A program made the position numbers and the translations under genes. Positions 1 to 10,324 of a stretch of DNA of 42,632 bases are shown in pieces. Positions within the stretch are counted from its first letter, which is position 1; every line of letters starts with the position of its first letter. This stretch comes from Paracoccaceae bacterium (lineage in GTDB: Bacteria; Pseudomonadota; Alphaproteobacteria; Rhodobacterales; Rhodobacteraceae), in contig SLBI01000060.1 of assembly GCA_007126375.1 (NCBI GenBank), positions 1 to 42,632 of the forward strand, in the 5' to 3' direction. Under the pieces are notes generated by a model. The model had not been told where the DNA came from, did no database searches, and worked only from the letters and a program-made list of their open reading frames with translations.

Positions 1-2
1 AC

Positions 3-960
3 GACGACCGCCCGCAGGGCGGCACCGACAGCGAGATCATCGAGAGGCTGGCGCCCGGCGACTATTGCATCAGCGTGCGTGGCTGGGGCGGCGGTGGCGG
101 CGCGGTGCAGGTGGTGCTGTCGGAATCCGCAGTTGGCGGCGCCCCCATGCCGGGACCGGCGATGACCGATGCGCCATGTGGCGACCCGGCGCTGACGCTT
201 GATGCCGGGCAGCTGGCGCAGGGTTTCGGGCGGCAGGAAGTGCCGGTCCGGGTCGGCGACGCTTCGCGGCAGGACGTCCTCTTCGTGCTTGTCGCAGACG
301 CCGGGCTGACACTGGAGGCACTGGGCCGGCAGGGCTTCGACACCGTGCTGGAACTGCACGATGCAAGCGGCGGTTTCATTGCCGAGAACGACGACCGGCC
401 GCAGGGTGGGACCGACAGCGAGATCATCGTGGCTCTGTCTGCCGGCAGCTATTGCGCCACGGTGCGTGGTTTCGCCGGTGCGGGTGGTGAGGCGGTGCTG
501 GCGCTTTCGGAAGGAACGGCTCCAGCGGGTCTTTCGCCGGGGCCGGGAATGCCGGGGGCGGCGTCGCCCGGGCCGTTGCCCGGCTTTCCCGGAACCGGCG
601 GCAGCATGGCCGGCGATGCGCCCTGCGGCGACCCCGCGCGGACGGTGGCGCTGGGCGCTGCGATCGGATCGGGCCTGCCGGCACTGGCGCTGACCGGGCA
701 GGTCGAGCGCGACGGCTGGGCGGACTGGTCGCTGTCCGCCACGGCACAGGCGGAGGCCCGGCTGACGGCACGCAGCACCAGTTTCGACACGATGCTAGAG
801 CTTTACGATGCACGCGGCAGCCTGGTGGCCGAGAACGACGACGCCCCCGGCATGGGCACCGACAGCGAGATTGTCGCGCCCCTTCCGGCAGGCGAGTACT
901 GCCTGCGTGTGCTCGGCTATGCGGGCGGCGGCGGCGATTACACGCTTGCCGTTGCCACGG
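3..960 (+). repeat. In-gene tandem repeats encoding PPC-like domains
   Basis: Three copies of a block starting gacgaccgcc/gacgaccggc followed by a GTDSEI-encoding stretch are found near nt 3, 390 and 837. The first two are nearly identical at DNA level over the first ~40 bases and diverge after that, as expected for intragenic duplication. The first copy is incomplete because the window begins inside it. Confidence 0.75.
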
Positions 961-1355
961 TGGGCGGACCCGCGGCTCCCGCCGCACCGCCGCCCGGCGG
1001 GCTTGCCACGGGCACCTCCCTGGAGCCGCCGGCGCCGGGGACGGTGATCGAACTCGGCGCGCTGGCCGAGGTGATCGAGGCGAGCAGGACCGAGACCGCG
1101 GCGACCCTTTGGTTCGGCTTCGCCGTGACCGAAGGCGGGCGCTTCGACCTGCAGGGTCTCAGCCTCGGAGGGCCGCTGGTGATGCAGTTGTCCGACAGCG
1201 ACGGCGGCGCGTTGCAGGAGGCGCAGGCAGGGGGCGGATTCGACATCGCACAGATGTCGACCGATCTGGATCCGGGCACGTATCTCGTCGCGCTGCACTG
1301 GCCGGGCGGCGAGGGGCGCGCCGCGGTTCGCCAGCTGGTCGTGACCCGGCAGTAG
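3..1355 (+). CDS. Secreted repeat protein with PPC-like domains (5' end outside window)
   Basis: The reading frame is open from the left edge, so the gene is 5'-truncated; 450 residues are visible. It contains tandem copies of a domain resembling the bacterial pre-peptidase C-terminal (PPC) fold. Each copy has a PCGDP opening (missing for the first copy), an FDT-LEL-D motif, an ENDD turn followed by GTDSEI, and a closing AG-YC-VRG strand. The ENDD/DDRP blocks start near nt 3, 390 and 837, so units are about 129 and 149 codons. Two Cys per unit (PCGDP and YC) suggest a disulphide and an extracytoplasmic location. The last ~100 residues form a more diverged repeat ending in a DPGTYLVALHW strand. 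No catalytic domain is visible; one may lie in the missing N-terminus. It converges with the DUF1285 gene, leaving only 17 bp between them. Confidence 0.85.
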   Translation, partial: DDRPQGGTDSEIIERLAPGDYCISVRGWGGGGGAVQVVLSESAVGGAPMPGPAMTDAPCGDPALTLDAGQLAQGFGRQEVPVRVGDASRQDVLFVLVADAGLTLEALGRQGFDTVLELHDASGGFIAENDDRPQGGTDSEIIVALSAGSYCATVRGFAGAGGEAVLALSEGTAPAGLSPGPGMPGAASPGPLPGFPGTGGSMAGDAPCGDPARTVALGAAIGSGLPALALTGQVERDGWADWSLSATAQAEARLTARSTSFDTMLELYDARGSLVAENDDAPGMGTDSEIVAPLPAGEYCLRVLGYAGGGGDYTLAVATVGGPAAPAAPPPGGLATGTSLEPPAPGTVIELGALAEVIEASRTETAATLWFGFAVTEGGRFDLQGLSLGGPLVMQLSDSDGGALQEAQAGGGFDIAQMSTDLDPGTYLVALHWPGGEGRAAVRQLVVTRQ

Positions 1356-1372
1356 GCCGGCGCCCGCGGCCC

Positions 1373-1972
1373 TCAGGCCAGTTCCGCCGACGGGATCAGC
1401 GGAAAGAACACCCCGCCGGACCAGAGGCCGAACCAGCGGGTGCCGTCGCGCTCCTCGTGACGGCCGAGATCGACGAGGCGATAGAAGCTCTTGCGGTCGA
1501 TCAGCGCCTCAAGGTTGCGGCGGATCAGGATATAGGGCGCGGGCTCGCCGGTCTCCGGGTCGCGGTCCACGCGGATCGGGTGCTCGGGGCCGGCGGTTGC
1601 CCGGTCCTCGGTTCGGGTGACGAAGGTCAGCCGCATGTCGCGGCCTTGACCTTCGACCTCGAAATCCACCGCAACGAAGGGCGCGTCATCGACGGTGATC
1701 CCCACCTTCTCGACGGGCGTGACAAGGAAATACTGGTCGCCCTCGCGCCACAGGATGTTCGAGAAGAGCTTCACCAGTGCCGGCCGGCCGATCGGCGTGC
1801 CGAGGTAGAACCACGTGCCGTCACGCGCGATCCGCATGTCGATGTCGCCGCAGAAGGGCGGATTCCACTTCTCCACCGGTGGCAGGCCGCCCTTCGCGGC
1901 CGCGCCGGCAGAGGCGGCAAGACTCTCGGCGGAAGGTTTCACGAGGTTTTGTGTGCGCATTGTTTTTGCCAT
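1373..1972 (-). CDS. DUF1285 family protein
   Basis: The 199-residue product shows the DUF1285 hallmarks: GLPPVEKWNPPFCGDIDMRI near residue 30, a WFY-GTPIGR block, WREGDQYFLVTPVEK, and a conserved YILIRRNLEALIDRKSFYRL stretch near the C-terminus. Biochemical function is unknown; the family is a small cytoplasmic two-domain fold. It is divergent from the MoxR gene with 76 bp between starts, the usual arrangement in Rhodobacteraceae, which suggests linkage to the MoxR operon. An alternative Met lies four codons downstream (1960). Confidence 0.92.
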   Translation of the reverse strand: MAKTMRTQNLVKPSAESLAASAGAAAKGGLPPVEKWNPPFCGDIDMRIARDGTWFYLGTPIGRPALVKLFSNILWREGDQYFLVTPVEKVGITVDDAPFVAVDFEVEGQGRDMRLTFVTRTEDRATAGPEHPIRVDRDPETGEPAPYILIRRNLEALIDRKSFYRLVDLGRHEERDGTRWFGLWSGGVFFPLIPSAELA

Positions 1973-2048
1973 GGCTCACGATTGGCATAGTTAGCTTACA
2001 GACAGCATATAGGACGGTGGCGGGCGAACGCCACGTGCGGAGGACCCC

Positions 2049-3067
<1,019 letters not shown>

Positions 3068-3071
<4 letters not shown>

Positions 3072-3949
3072 CCGCCCCCCTGCCTGCCGCGCTGCGCCAT
3101 CGCGCCGAGGGCCTGGCGGCGAGCCTGCCGCCTCTGCTTGCCGAGGCCGAGCATCTGGCCGCCACGGTGATGCTGGGCGAGCATGGCCGCCGGCGCGCCG
3201 GGATCGGCGACGAGTTCTGGCAATACCGGTCGGCCCATGCCGGCGACGCTCAGCGGCTGATCGACTGGCGCCGCTCGGCCTTGTCGGACCAGCATTTCGT
3301 GCGTGAGCGCGAGTGGCAGGCGGCGCAGTCGGTGGCACTGTGGGTGGATTCCGCCCGGTCGATGGAGTTTTCCGGCAGCCGCGACCGCGCGCCCAAGGTG
3401 GATCGCGCGCGCCTGCTGGCCCTGAGCCTTGCGGTTTTGCTGGTGCGGGCGGGTGAGCGCGTGGGGCTGACCTCGGCTGCGCTGCCGCCGCGAACCGGGC
3501 AGATGCAGCTGCAGCGGCTCGCCGGCCGGCTCTGTGACACCGGTGCGACGGATTACGGCGCGCCCGACACCTCCGGTCTCGCGCCGCATGCGCGGGCGGT
3601 CTTCCTGTCGGATTTCCTCGGCGACCCCGCGCCGGTGGAGGCGGCGCTGACCGCGGCGGCCGACCGCGGTGTGAAGGGCGCGCTCATGATGCTCCTCGAT
3701 CCGGTGGAGGAAGGCTTTCCCTTCGACGGGCGGACGATTTTCGAAAGCATGGGCGGCGGGCTGCGGCATGAGACGCTGAAGGCCGGCGATCTGCGCGGCC
3801 GCTATCTGGCGCGCCTTGCGGAACGTAAGGATCGGCTGGCGGCGCTGGCGCGGCTGACGGGCTGGCATTTCACCTGCCACCATACCGGCGACGCGCCGAT
3901 GGTCGCGCTGATGTGGCTCCATCGGTCGCTGGAACGGGTGCGCGGATGA
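3068..3949 (+). CDS. DUF58 domain protein, MoxR partner
   Basis: 293 residues. The DUF58 signature is seen as YRSAHAGDAQRLIDWRRSA near residues 55-75, followed by the V-D-ARSM segment, a VWA-like remnant. DUF58 proteins pair with MoxR ATPases, probably in protein complex assembly at the membrane. The start codon is an unusual TTG overlapping the moxR stop by four bases (TTGA); no good downstream start preserves the domain. Its own stop overlaps the next start (ATGA). Confidence 0.93.
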
Positions 3950-6756
3950 CGATGCTCGGCCCCATCGGCTTTGCCGCTCCTGGCCTGCTGCTGGCGCTGC
4001 TGGCACTGCCGGCGCTGTGGTGGCTTCTGCGGGCCGTGCCGCCGGCGCCGGTGGTGCGACGCTTCCCCGGCGTTGCGCTGCTTCTCGGTCTGAAGGAGGA
4101 TGAGTCCGAGACCGATCGCACGCCCTGGTGGCTGCTGGCGCTGCGGCTTCTTGCCGTGGCGGCGGTGATCGTCGGGCTGGCCGGGCCGGTGCTGAACCCG
4201 CAGACGCGGGCGGATGGCACCGGGCCGCTGCTGATCGTCTCGGACGCCTCCTGGGCCAGCGCGCGCGACTGGTCGCGGCAGGAAGCGCGGATCGCGACGC
4301 TGCTGGCCGAGGCGGGGCGGGCCGGCCGGCCGGTGGCGGTTGCCAGTCTGAGTGCGCCGCCGTCCGGGGCTCTGGCGTTTCGTCCGGCCGAACACTGGGC
4401 CGAGCGGCTTGGGGGGGTCGCGCCGCAGCCACGGGCGCCGGGCGGTGCGGGGCTGGACGCTTTCCTCGCCGCCCTGCCGGCCGAGGGATTCGAGACAGTC
4501 TGGCTTTCCGACGGTCTGGCGCGGGAAAGCCGCGCCGCGGCGCTGGAAGCGCTGGAGACGCGCGGCCCGGTGCGGGTGATCGAAAGCCCGCGGCCAATTC
4601 TGGCGCTGCGCCCGCCGGTGTTCGAGGACGGTCTGATACGGCTGACCGCGATCCGCAGCCCGGCAGAAGGGGCGGCGGAGGCCGTGGTCACCGCCCACGG
4701 GCCCGACCCTTCGGGCGTGGAGCGTGAACTGGCCCGCGGCATCGCCGTGTTCGAACCCGGCGAATCCGAGGCAGGCTTTGCCCTTTCGCTGCAGCCGGAG
4801 CTGCGCAACCGGCTGACGCGCTTTCAGATACAGGGAGTGCGCAGTGCCGGTGCCGTAAGCCTGACCGATGATGCGCTGCAGCGGCGCAAGGTTGCGCTGC
4901 TGGCCCCGCGCGATGGCCGCGAGGGGTTGGAACTGCTCTCGCCGCTTTTCTATCTGCGGCAGGCGCTGGAGCCGGTGGCGGACCTGATCGACGGCGGCAT
5001 CGACGACATCCTGCTGGCGGCGCCCGAGGTCATCATCCTCGCCGATATTGCCCGTGTCACCGAACTCGAGGCGGACATGCTGGTGGAATGGATGGAGAAG
5101 GGCGGCCTGCTCGTCCGCTTCGCCGGCCCGCGGCTGGCGGGCTCCGAAGTGAGCCGTGGCGAGCTGGATGCGCTGATGCCGGTTCGGCTGCGCGCCGGGG
5201 GGCGCATGGTCGGCGGCGCCATGAGTTGGGGCGAGCCGCGGGCGCTGCAACCATTCGCCGATGGTTCGCCCTTCGCCGGGCTGAACGTGCCCGAGGATGT
5301 GACCGTCACGGCGCAGGTTCTGGCCCAGCCAGACCCGGAACTGGCCGAGCGCACCATCGCCCAGCTGGCCGACGGCACGCCGCTGGTGACCCGCCGGCCG
5401 TTGGGGCAGGGGCAGGTGGTGCTGTTCCATGTCACCGCCAATGCCGAATGGTCCACGCTGCCGCTCTCCGGTCTGTTCGTGCAGATGCTGGAACGGCTGG
5501 CGGTGTCGACCCGCCCGGGGCGGCCCGACGCCGATGACCTCGCCGGTTCCACCTGGACCCCGGAGCGTCTGCTCGACGGCTTCGGCACCGTGCGCGATGC
5601 CGGCAACCGGCCCGGCGTGCCCGGCGAGACCCTGGCCGCGGCGCTGGCGGCCGAAGCCGGGGCCGAGCCGCTCGCGCCCGGTGTCTATGCGTCGGACGGC
5701 CGACGATTCGCCGTGAACGTGATCGGCCCGGACACCGGTCTTGCGCCAGCCGTCTGGCCGGCGCGAATCCCGGTGGAGGGGCTGCGGCAGGCGAGCGAGA
5801 CCCCGCTGAAGGGGGCGCTGCTGGCGGCCGCGCTGCTGCTGCTGCTTGTCGACATTCTCGCCTCGCTTAAGGTCTCGGGGCGGCTGGTGGGCGGAACGCT
5901 GCGCGGTGGCACGACGGCGCTGGTGCTGGTCCTGCTTGCGCTGCCGGGGCCCGCAGCAGCCCAGACCCAGCCGGGGGCGCCCGACGCCGGCACGGCGCGC
6001 GACGACCGGCTGGCACTGCGGGCGACCGGCGAGACGGTGCTCGCGCATGTGCTCACCGGCGACCCCCGGGTCGATCAGGTGGCCGCGGCGGGGCTGCGCG
6101 GTCTCTCGCAGACGCTCTTTCGCCGCACCTCGGTGGAGCCGGCCGAGCCCATCGGCATCGATCTCGAAGCCGACGAACTGGCCTTTTTCCCGTTTCTCTA
6201 CTGGCCGATCACCGAAGCCCAGCCCACCCCGTCCGATGCGGCCTATGCCCGGCTCAACCGCTATCTGCGCGCCGGCGGGATGATCCTGTTCGATACCCGC
6301 GACGCCGACATGGCCGGCTTCGGCTTCTCCTCGCCCGCCGGCCGGCGGCTGCAGGAGATCGCGCGGCCGCTGGACATCCCGCCACTGGAGCCGGTGCCGG
6401 GCGACCACGTGCTGACGCGCACCTTCTATCTGATCCAGGACTTCCCCGGCCGCCACAACGGCGAGGTCTGGGTCGAGGCGGCGCCGGCCGATGCCGAGCG
6501 TGCCGATGGCATGCCGTTCCGCAACCTCAATGACGGGGTGACCCCGGTTGTCATCGGCGGAAACGACTGGGCCGCAGCCTGGGCGGTGAACGAACGGGGC
6601 GAACCGATGATGCAGATCGGCCGCGGCCGGGGCGGCGACCGGCAGCGCGAGATCGCGCATCGCTTCGGCGTCAATCTGATCATGCATGTGCTGACCGGCA
6701 ACTACAAATCCGACCAGGTGCATGTGCCGGCGCTGCTGGAGCGGCTGGGACAATGA
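3946..6756 (+). CDS. BatA-type N-terminal / DUF4159 membrane protein
   Basis: 936 residues from the ATG that overlaps the DUF58 stop. A GTG 11 codons earlier is possible but less likely. The N-terminus carries the BatA aerotolerance-type region with two hydrophobic helices (about 5-28 and 57-77). A large periplasmic or cytosolic middle includes a glutamine-amidotransferase-like stretch. Hydrophobic segments near 622-645 and 650-672 precede a C-terminal DUF4159 domain (about 685-900, with FFPFLYWPI and IGRGRGGDRQREIAHRFGVN). It acts with MoxR/DUF58 in an envelope system of unknown substrate. A 10-bp gap separates it from the next gene. Confidence 0.92.
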   Translation: MTMLGPIGFAAPGLLLALLALPALWWLLRAVPPAPVVRRFPGVALLLGLKEDESETDRTPWWLLALRLLAVAAVIVGLAGPVLNPQTRADGTGPLLIVSDASWASARDWSRQEARIATLLAEAGRAGRPVAVASLSAPPSGALAFRPAEHWAERLGGVAPQPRAPGGAGLDAFLAALPAEGFETVWLSDGLARESRAAALEALETRGPVRVIESPRPILALRPPVFEDGLIRLTAIRSPAEGAAEAVVTAHGPDPSGVERELARGIAVFEPGESEAGFALSLQPELRNRLTRFQIQGVRSAGAVSLTDDALQRRKVALLAPRDGREGLELLSPLFYLRQALEPVADLIDGGIDDILLAAPEVIILADIARVTELEADMLVEWMEKGGLLVRFAGPRLAGSEVSRGELDALMPVRLRAGGRMVGGAMSWGEPRALQPFADGSPFAGLNVPEDVTVTAQVLAQPDPELAERTIAQLADGTPLVTRRPLGQGQVVLFHVTANAEWSTLPLSGLFVQMLERLAVSTRPGRPDADDLAGSTWTPERLLDGFGTVRDAGNRPGVPGETLAAALAAEAGAEPLAPGVYASDGRRFAVNVIGPDTGLAPAVWPARIPVEGLRQASETPLKGALLAAALLLLLVDILASLKVSGRLVGGTLRGGTTALVLVLLALPGPAAAQTQPGAPDAGTARDDRLALRATGETVLAHVLTGDPRVDQVAAAGLRGLSQTLFRRTSVEPAEPIGIDLEADELAFFPFLYWPITEAQPTPSDAAYARLNRYLRAGGMILFDTRDADMAGFGFSSPAGRRLQEIARPLDIPPLEPVPGDHVLTRTFYLIQDFPGRHNGEVWVEAAPADAERADGMPFRNLNDGVTPVVIGGNDWAAAWAVNERGEPMMQIGRGRGGDRQREIAHRFGVNLIMHVLTGNYKSDQVHVPALLERLGQ

Positions 6757-6766
6757 GGGGGCCGCG

Positions 6767-8866
6767 ATGACGGGGGCGCATGCGATCCTGCTCGATCCGC
6801 TGGTGCCGATGCCGGCGATCTGGCTGGCGGCCGCGCTCTGCGCGGCGATGGTGGCGCTCGCGCTCTGGCGTGGCTTGCCGGGCTGGTGGCTGCGTGGACT
6901 GACGGCGGTCGCGCTGCTTGCGGCACTGGCCAACCCCTCGCTGCAGACCGAAGAGCGCAACCCGTTGGCCGACATCGTTCTGGTGGTGGTGGACGAGACG
7001 GCCTCGAACCGACTCTCCGACCGCGCCGACCAGACTGCGGCGGCCCTTGAACATGTCGAGGAGCGGCTGGCGCGGCTGCCCGATACCGAGGTGCGGGTCA
7101 TCCGCCTGGGCGACGGCCCGGAGAATGCCGGCACGCTGGCGATGGGCGCCCTTGCTGCGGCACTGTCGGAAGAGCCGCGCGACCGGATCGCCGGGGCGAT
7201 CCTGATCACCGACGGGCGGATCCACGACATAGACCTGGCGCCCGACATGCCCGCCCCGCTGCACGCGCTGATCACCGGGCGGTCGGACGACTGGGACCGC
7301 CGGCTGATCGTGCGCAATGCCCCGGCCTTCGCCATTCTCGGCGAGCCGGTCAGTCTGACCCTGATGGTCGAGGATCAGGGGCCGGTTCCGCCCGAACATG
7401 CCGGCAGCGCGCGGCTTTCCCTGTCGTTGAACGGCGACGAAGCACGGGTGGTGTCGGTGCCGGTGGGCGAGCCGCTGGAGCTGCCGGTAACGCTGGAGCG
7501 CGGCGGGATGAACGTGCTTCAGTTCGAGGTCGAGCCGATCGCGGGCGAACTGACCGAGCGCAACAATGCCGCCGTGGTGCAGATCAACGGCGTGCGCGAC
7601 CGGCTGTCGGTGCTTCTGGTCTCGGGCGAACCGCATGCCGGCCAGCGCACCTGGCGCAATCTGCTGAAATCCGACGCCTCGGTGGATCTGGTGCACTTCA
7701 CCATCCTGCGTCCGCCCGACAAGCAGGACGGGGTGCCGGTGTCGGAACTGTCGCTGATCGCCTTTCCCACACGCGAGCTGTTCATCGAGAAGATCGACGA
7801 GTTCGATCTGATCATCTTCGATCGATACCGCCGCCGAGGCATCCTGCCGCCCTCCTATTTCGACAATGTGCGTCGTTATGTGGAACGTGGCGGCGCAGTT
7901 CTGGTCGCCGCGGGACCCGAGCTTGCCGGGGTCGAGAGCGTCTGGCGGTCACCGCTGGGCTTCGCCTTTCCGGCAGAGCCGACGGCGCGGGTGTTCGAGG
8001 AGGGTTTCCTGCCGCGCCTGACCGACCTCGGCCACCGCCACCCGGTGACCGAGGGGCTGGATGGCAATGGCGACGCGCCGGAGGCGGAGCCGGACTGGGG
8101 GCGCTGGTTCCGGCTGGTGGAACTGGAACAGACCGGCGGACAGGCGGTGATGAGCGGGCCCGAGGACCGGCCGCTGCTGATCCTCGACCGCGTCGGCGAA
8201 GGACGGCTGGCGCTGCTCGCCTCGGATCACGCCTGGCTGTGGGACCGCGGGCTGGAGGGCGGCGGGCCGCAGATGGAGTTGCTGCGCCGCCTCGCGCACT
8301 GGATGATGGGCGAGCCGGAACTGGAAGAAGAGGCGTTGACTGCCACGGCCCGGGGACAGCGCATCACCATCACCCGACGCACCCTGTCGGAGGAGACCGG
8401 GCCGGTCACTTTGACCGGGCCTGACGGCACGGAGGTGGTTCTGGAGCTTGACGAAACGTCGCCGGGTCGGTTTTCGGCCGAGTGGGATGCGCCGGAAATC
8501 GGGCTCTGGCGACTATCGGACGGTACGCTTGAGGCAGTGGTGGCGCTTGGTCCCGCCGCGCCGCGCGAGTTCGAGGAGACGGTGGCGACTTCCGGGGATG
8601 TGGCGCCGCTCGCCTCTGCGACGCGCGGCGGGGTGCAGGACATTGCCGAGGGCCTCCCCGATATCCGCCAGGTCCGCGAGGGACGCGCCGCCGCCGGCCG
8701 AGGCTGGATCGGCGTCACCCCGCGCGCGGCCTGGGCCACCGAAGATCTGCGGGTGTCTGGCCTGCTGCCGCCCTGGGCATGGCTGGCGCTCGCCGCAGGC
8801 CTTGCCATCGCGGCCTGGCTGCGGGAAGGTCGGCAGGTAAGAAGGCCAGCGAAGTCTGCCGGCTGA
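6767..8866 (+). CDS. Membrane protein with glutamine-amidotransferase-like domain (MoxR operon)
   Basis: 699 residues. Two hydrophobic helices at the N-terminus (about 15-58) precede a VWA-like region (IVLVVVDETASN ... GAILITDGRIHD) in which the usual DxSxS metal site is degenerate (VDETAS). A GATase-1-like segment without an obvious catalytic Cys follows (LLVSGEPHAGQRTWRNLL ... DLIIFDRYR). A C-terminal helix (LPPWAWLALAAGLAIAAWL) ends in a basic tail. The first ATG after the upstream stop was chosen; an earlier GTG at 6722 would overlap the upstream gene by 35 bases. It is the last gene of the MoxR operon. Confidence 0.9.
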   Translation: MTGAHAILLDPLVPMPAIWLAAALCAAMVALALWRGLPGWWLRGLTAVALLAALANPSLQTEERNPLADIVLVVVDETASNRLSDRADQTAAALEHVEERLARLPDTEVRVIRLGDGPENAGTLAMGALAAALSEEPRDRIAGAILITDGRIHDIDLAPDMPAPLHALITGRSDDWDRRLIVRNAPAFAILGEPVSLTLMVEDQGPVPPEHAGSARLSLSLNGDEARVVSVPVGEPLELPVTLERGGMNVLQFEVEPIAGELTERNNAAVVQINGVRDRLSVLLVSGEPHAGQRTWRNLLKSDASVDLVHFTILRPPDKQDGVPVSELSLIAFPTRELFIEKIDEFDLIIFDRYRRRGILPPSYFDNVRRYVERGGAVLVAAGPELAGVESVWRSPLGFAFPAEPTARVFEEGFLPRLTDLGHRHPVTEGLDGNGDAPEAEPDWGRWFRLVELEQTGGQAVMSGPEDRPLLILDRVGEGRLALLASDHAWLWDRGLEGGGPQMELLRRLAHWMMGEPELEEEALTATARGQRITITRRTLSEETGPVTLTGPDGTEVVLELDETSPGRFSAEWDAPEIGLWRLSDGTLEAVVALGPAAPREFEETVATSGDVAPLASATRGGVQDIAEGLPDIRQVREGRAAAGRGWIGVTPRAAWATEDLRVSGLLPPWAWLALAAGLAIAAWLREGRQVRRPAKSAG

Positions 8867-8965
8867 CGGCGAAAGGGGCATGCGGGTTGAGGAAACGACT
8901 CGCCCCCGCACCACGCCCTGATGAGCGGTCGTGGCAAGTCTGTCCTGTGCCTCCGGAACGCAGGC

Positions 8966-8989
8966 GGCCGGAGCGATCACGCTCCGGCC
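8966..8989 (+). terminator. Perfect GC-rich stem-loop after MoxR operon
   Basis: Inverted repeat GGCCGGAGCG-atca-CGCTCCGGCC, a 10-bp perfect stem with a 4-nt loop, 100 bp after the last operon gene. There is no T-run, so it is either a weak terminator or a 3'-end stabiliser. Apart from this hairpin and the rpmJ terminator, the 327 bases between 8867 and 9193 show no gene. Confidence 0.5.
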
Positions 8990-9122
8990 GGACCTCCCGG
9001 TTCCCCTAGCGGCAACTCTGGCGCCTTGACTGATAGGCGAAGTAATCCGGCCGCAGGCACCGGCCAGCCCCGCATGTGGAATTCCTGCCGATTCGATGCA
9101 GATTTCCACGACGCGACAAGAA

Positions 9123-9151
9123 GGGGGGTGCCGGCCGTGCCGACACCCCCC
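9123..9151 (-). terminator. rpmJ terminator hairpin
   Basis: On the minus strand a 13-bp stem (GGGGGGTGTCGGC / GCCGGCACCCCCC, one G-U pair, 3-nt loop) is followed by TTCTTG. It begins 43 bp past the rpmJ stop. Read on the plus strand the wobble becomes a C/A mismatch, so the minus-strand orientation is favoured. Confidence 0.7.
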
Positions 9152-9193
9152 AATTGCGCAGTGCCGACGCCTGCCGCGGCGCCGACGATGCTG

Positions 9194-9319
9194 TCAGCCC
9201 TGGCGCGCCTTGAACTTGCGCTGGGTCTTGTTGATCACATAGACGCGGCCCTTGCGGCGCACCACGCGGCAATCGCGATGGCGCTGCTTCAGGGACCGGA
9301 GCGAATTGCAGACCTTCAT
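9194..9319 (-). CDS. rpmJ: 50S ribosomal protein L36
   Basis: The 41-residue product starts [17 protein letters not shown] and ends [12 protein letters not shown], matching the alphaproteobacterial L36 form with the internal [13 protein letters not shown] core. It is a component of the large ribosomal subunit. AGGAGAGAGGCC lies directly before the start. Residue 4 is Cys where I would expect Arg or another residue. It lies between a terminator hairpin and a tRNA gene on the same strand. Confidence 0.95.
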   Translation of the reverse strand: MKVCNSLRSLKQRHRDCRVVRRKGRVYVINKTQRKFKARQG

Positions 9320-9383
9320 GGCCTCTCTCCTTCGGTCTCGGCGCGCGGGCGCCGGTGGTGTCTGCCCGCTGGCGGGCGGTGAA

Positions 9384-9458
<75 letters not shown>

Positions 9459-9546
9459 GGAAGGCGGCAGGCAGGCGCCCGTCACCTTGGCCGAGATGCG
9501 GCATACAGGGCTTCCCCCCCGGCTTCAAGAGGGTAAGCGGCGCCGA

Positions 9547-10281
9547 TCACTCTGCTTTCGGGACGCGCACCAGCACTGCAACATCGACCTCGCGCGCGCC
9601 GCCGGCGAGGCAGGCATCGGCCGCGGCGGCCAGTGTCGCGCCCGAGGTCATGACATCGTCCACCAGCAGCACATGGCGCCCCTCCGCCTGCACGCTGCGA
9701 CGGGGATGCAGCGCCAGAGCGCCATCGAGATTGGCATGGCGGCCGGCGAGGTCACGGCCCTCCTGCGTCGGGGTGCGGCGGCGGCGGATCAGCAGGTCGG
9801 GGCAGCCGTCGAGCCCGGCCTCGGCAGCCAGCGCCTGCGCCAGGATCGCCGACTGGTTGTAGCGCCGCCGCAAGAGGCGGGTCCAGTGCAGCGGCACTGG
9901 CGCCACCAGCATGTCGGGGCGCAGGATCGGCGCGGCAGCGGCGGCCAGCCAGCGGCCGCAGGCGCGGGCGAGGTCCAGCCGATCGCCATGTTTCAGCCCG
10001 AGAACCAACCGCCGCGCCGTGCCGGCATAGAGCATGGCCGCACGCCCGCGCTGCCATGGCCGGGCGAGGCGCAGGCAATCGTCGCAGTGCACCGGGGTAC
10101 CGGCCGGATCCATCCCTTCGACCCCGGGCAGCGGCACGCCGCAGGCGTCGCAGACGGTGCCGGCGACAAACGGCGTATCGCGCCAGCACTCGGGGCAGAG
10201 CGCGTGCTCCTGCTCGACGCGGGCGCCGCAGGAGAGGCACTGGGCCGGGTAGATCAGCCGCAGTGCGCTTTGCAATCCCAT
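9547..10281 (-). CDS. comF: ComF family phosphoribosyltransferase-like protein
   Basis: 244 residues. The N-terminal zinc-ribbon-like cysteines are C15/C18/C29/C32, followed by C44/C47 and C66/C69. The C-terminal type I PRTase domain has the PRPP loop VLLVDDVMTSGAT at about 204-216 and the ComF RRRYNQS motif near 138-144. ComF proteins are cytoplasmic and linked to competence and ssDNA processing. It is divergent from the methyltransferase gene, with only 43 bp between starts. Confidence 0.94.
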   Translation of the reverse strand: MGLQSALRLIYPAQCLSCGARVEQEHALCPECWRDTPFVAGTVCDACGVPLPGVEGMDPAGTPVHCDDCLRLARPWQRGRAAMLYAGTARRLVLGLKHGDRLDLARACGRWLAAAAAPILRPDMLVAPVPLHWTRLLRRRYNQSAILAQALAAEAGLDGCPDLLIRRRRTPTQEGRDLAGRHANLDGALALHPRRSVQAEGRHVLLVDDVMTSGATLAAAADACLAGGAREVDVAVLVRVPKAE

Positions 10282-10324
10282 CGCCGCCCCCTACTTCCCG
10301 CCATGAAAGACCTTCGGATCGCCC

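Noticed and set aside
3802..7335. 1177-codon open frame on the minus strand antisense to the DUF4159 gene
   Set aside because: Product is Arg/Gln/His-rich low-complexity sequence typical of the antisense frame of GC-rich genes; the plus-strand genes have clear domains and coupled starts.
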